Source: Glaciecola sp034112105
GTDB lineage: Bacteria; Pseudomonadota; Gammaproteobacteria; Enterobacterales; Alteromonadaceae
DNA length: 64,000 bases
Assembly (NCBI GenBank): GCA_034112105.1
Contig: JAWUVZ010000086.1
Coordinates: forward strand, 1-64,000
Direction of reading: 5' to 3'
This document shows positions 63,681 through 64,000 of this stretch, piece after piece (positions within the stretch are counted from its first letter, which is position 1; each line of letters begins with the position of its first letter). Both the position numbers and the translations under genes were made by a program. The notes under the pieces were generated by a model. The model saw only the letters and a program-made list of their open reading frames with translations, made no database searches and had not been told where the DNA came from.

Positions 63681-64000
63681 TTACGCTTTAGGGATGATAA
63701 CGCTGGCGGCCAGAATTTCATAAACAACGCCTTCATGCAAGGCATCAGAGTCACCTTGCATGTCTTGATTGAAGTGAGTGACTTGTTCTGCTGTCATTTC
63801 TTTTTTGATAAGTTTACCTGCTAATGTCACCGTTTTGCCCGCACTGTCAGTGGGTACAAAAAAGCTATAGTCTCGAAAGGCGACACGCATAACATCATCA
63901 CCTTCTTGAGCAATAAAGAAACATCCTTTTTTCTGACAAACCCTGGCAACTTTAGTCTCAACCTGAAAAGCATGGCTAACATACAATGCAGGATATGAAG
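63681..64000 (-). CDS. DUF4920-domain protein, 5' end outside the window
   Basis: The minus-strand frame stays open to the right edge, so the visible 106 codons are the C-terminal part; the TTG at 63986 is not necessarily a start. ARVCQKKGCFFIAQEGDDVMRVAFRDYSFFVP matches the DUF4920 core, which has a CxxxGC pair suited to metal binding, and TVTLAGKLIKKEMT follows. Family members are usually exported, but the N-terminus is not seen here. The function is unknown. Confidence 0.7.
   Translation of the reverse strand, partial: SYPALYVSHAFQVETKVARVCQKKGCFFIAQEGDDVMRVAFRDYSFFVPTDSAGKTVTLAGKLIKKEMTAEQVTHFNQDMQGDSDALHEGVVYEILAASVIIPKA

Overview
The window reads as a chromosomal segment of a gammaproteobacterium, most likely an Alteromonadales-type marine bacterium. 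The support is an AT-leaning base composition, the E. coli-like order trxA-rho / rhlB-gppA, the ubiE-ubiJ-ubiB and glnA-glnL-glnG blocks, purA next to a DUF2065 gene, and many exported oxidative-stress and Na+-coupled transport genes. No phage, plasmid, CRISPR array, rRNA operon or intact insertion sequence is visible. Both window edges cut genes: a sodium:solute symporter at the left and a DUF4920-like gene at the right.

Layout. 1-7.6 kb, plus strand: a probable cell-wall sugar and peptide salvage cluster (sodium:solute symporter, MurQ etherase, M14 peptidase, a lipoprotein fusing an AmiD-like amidase to a beta-lactamase-like domain, and an NhaC-type antiporter). 7.6-14.9 kb, mostly minus: VOC protein, aldehyde dehydrogenase, cnoX-DUF2065-purA, a small DUF962 protein, PQQ-type sugar dehydrogenase, and a PCu(A)C copper chaperone followed by Dps. 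15-17.2 kb: DJ-1/PfpI protein, a decayed molybdenum hydroxylase locus and tRNA-Thr. 17.3-20.3 kb: purEK and an exported M20 peptidase. 20.7-25.6 kb: rho, trxA, rhlB and gppA. 25.8-33.1 kb, minus: periplasmic catalase-like protein, the ubiE-ubiJ-(small ORF)-ubiB operon, and prlC coupled to a Tag-like glycosylase. 33.3-41.4 kb: gor, a DUF305/LVIVD lipoprotein, a permease with a D-2-hydroxyacid dehydrogenase, and mgtE. 41.5-45 kb, minus: the pqiA(split)-pqiB-pqiC lipid-transport operon. 45.2-48.8 kb, plus: rlmF, an RDD membrane protein, a LysE/ArgO exporter and an orphan hypothetical gene. 48.9-54 kb, minus: glnA, a DUF4124 gene, glnL and glnG, with recognisable sigma-54 and NtrC sites. 54.1-63.7 kb, plus: YceI-cytochrome b561-YceI, typA, an RND adaptor/pump pair, and a PatB/MalY-like lyase.

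How the parts fit. The left cluster would import and break down muropeptides or MurNAc compounds. The glnA region carries a self-consistent nitrogen regulatory circuit: NtrC half-sites and a -24/-12 promoter ahead of glnA, and a 17-bp NtrC operator ahead of glnL. The least expected items are the 44-codon ORF that exactly fills the ubiJ-ubiB gap, the amidase/beta-lactamase fusion whose SxxK lysine is replaced by glutamate, and the remnant of a molybdenum hydroxylase locus. I see no clear wholly new multi-gene system. The salvage cluster and the small ubi ORF are the best candidates for follow-up.
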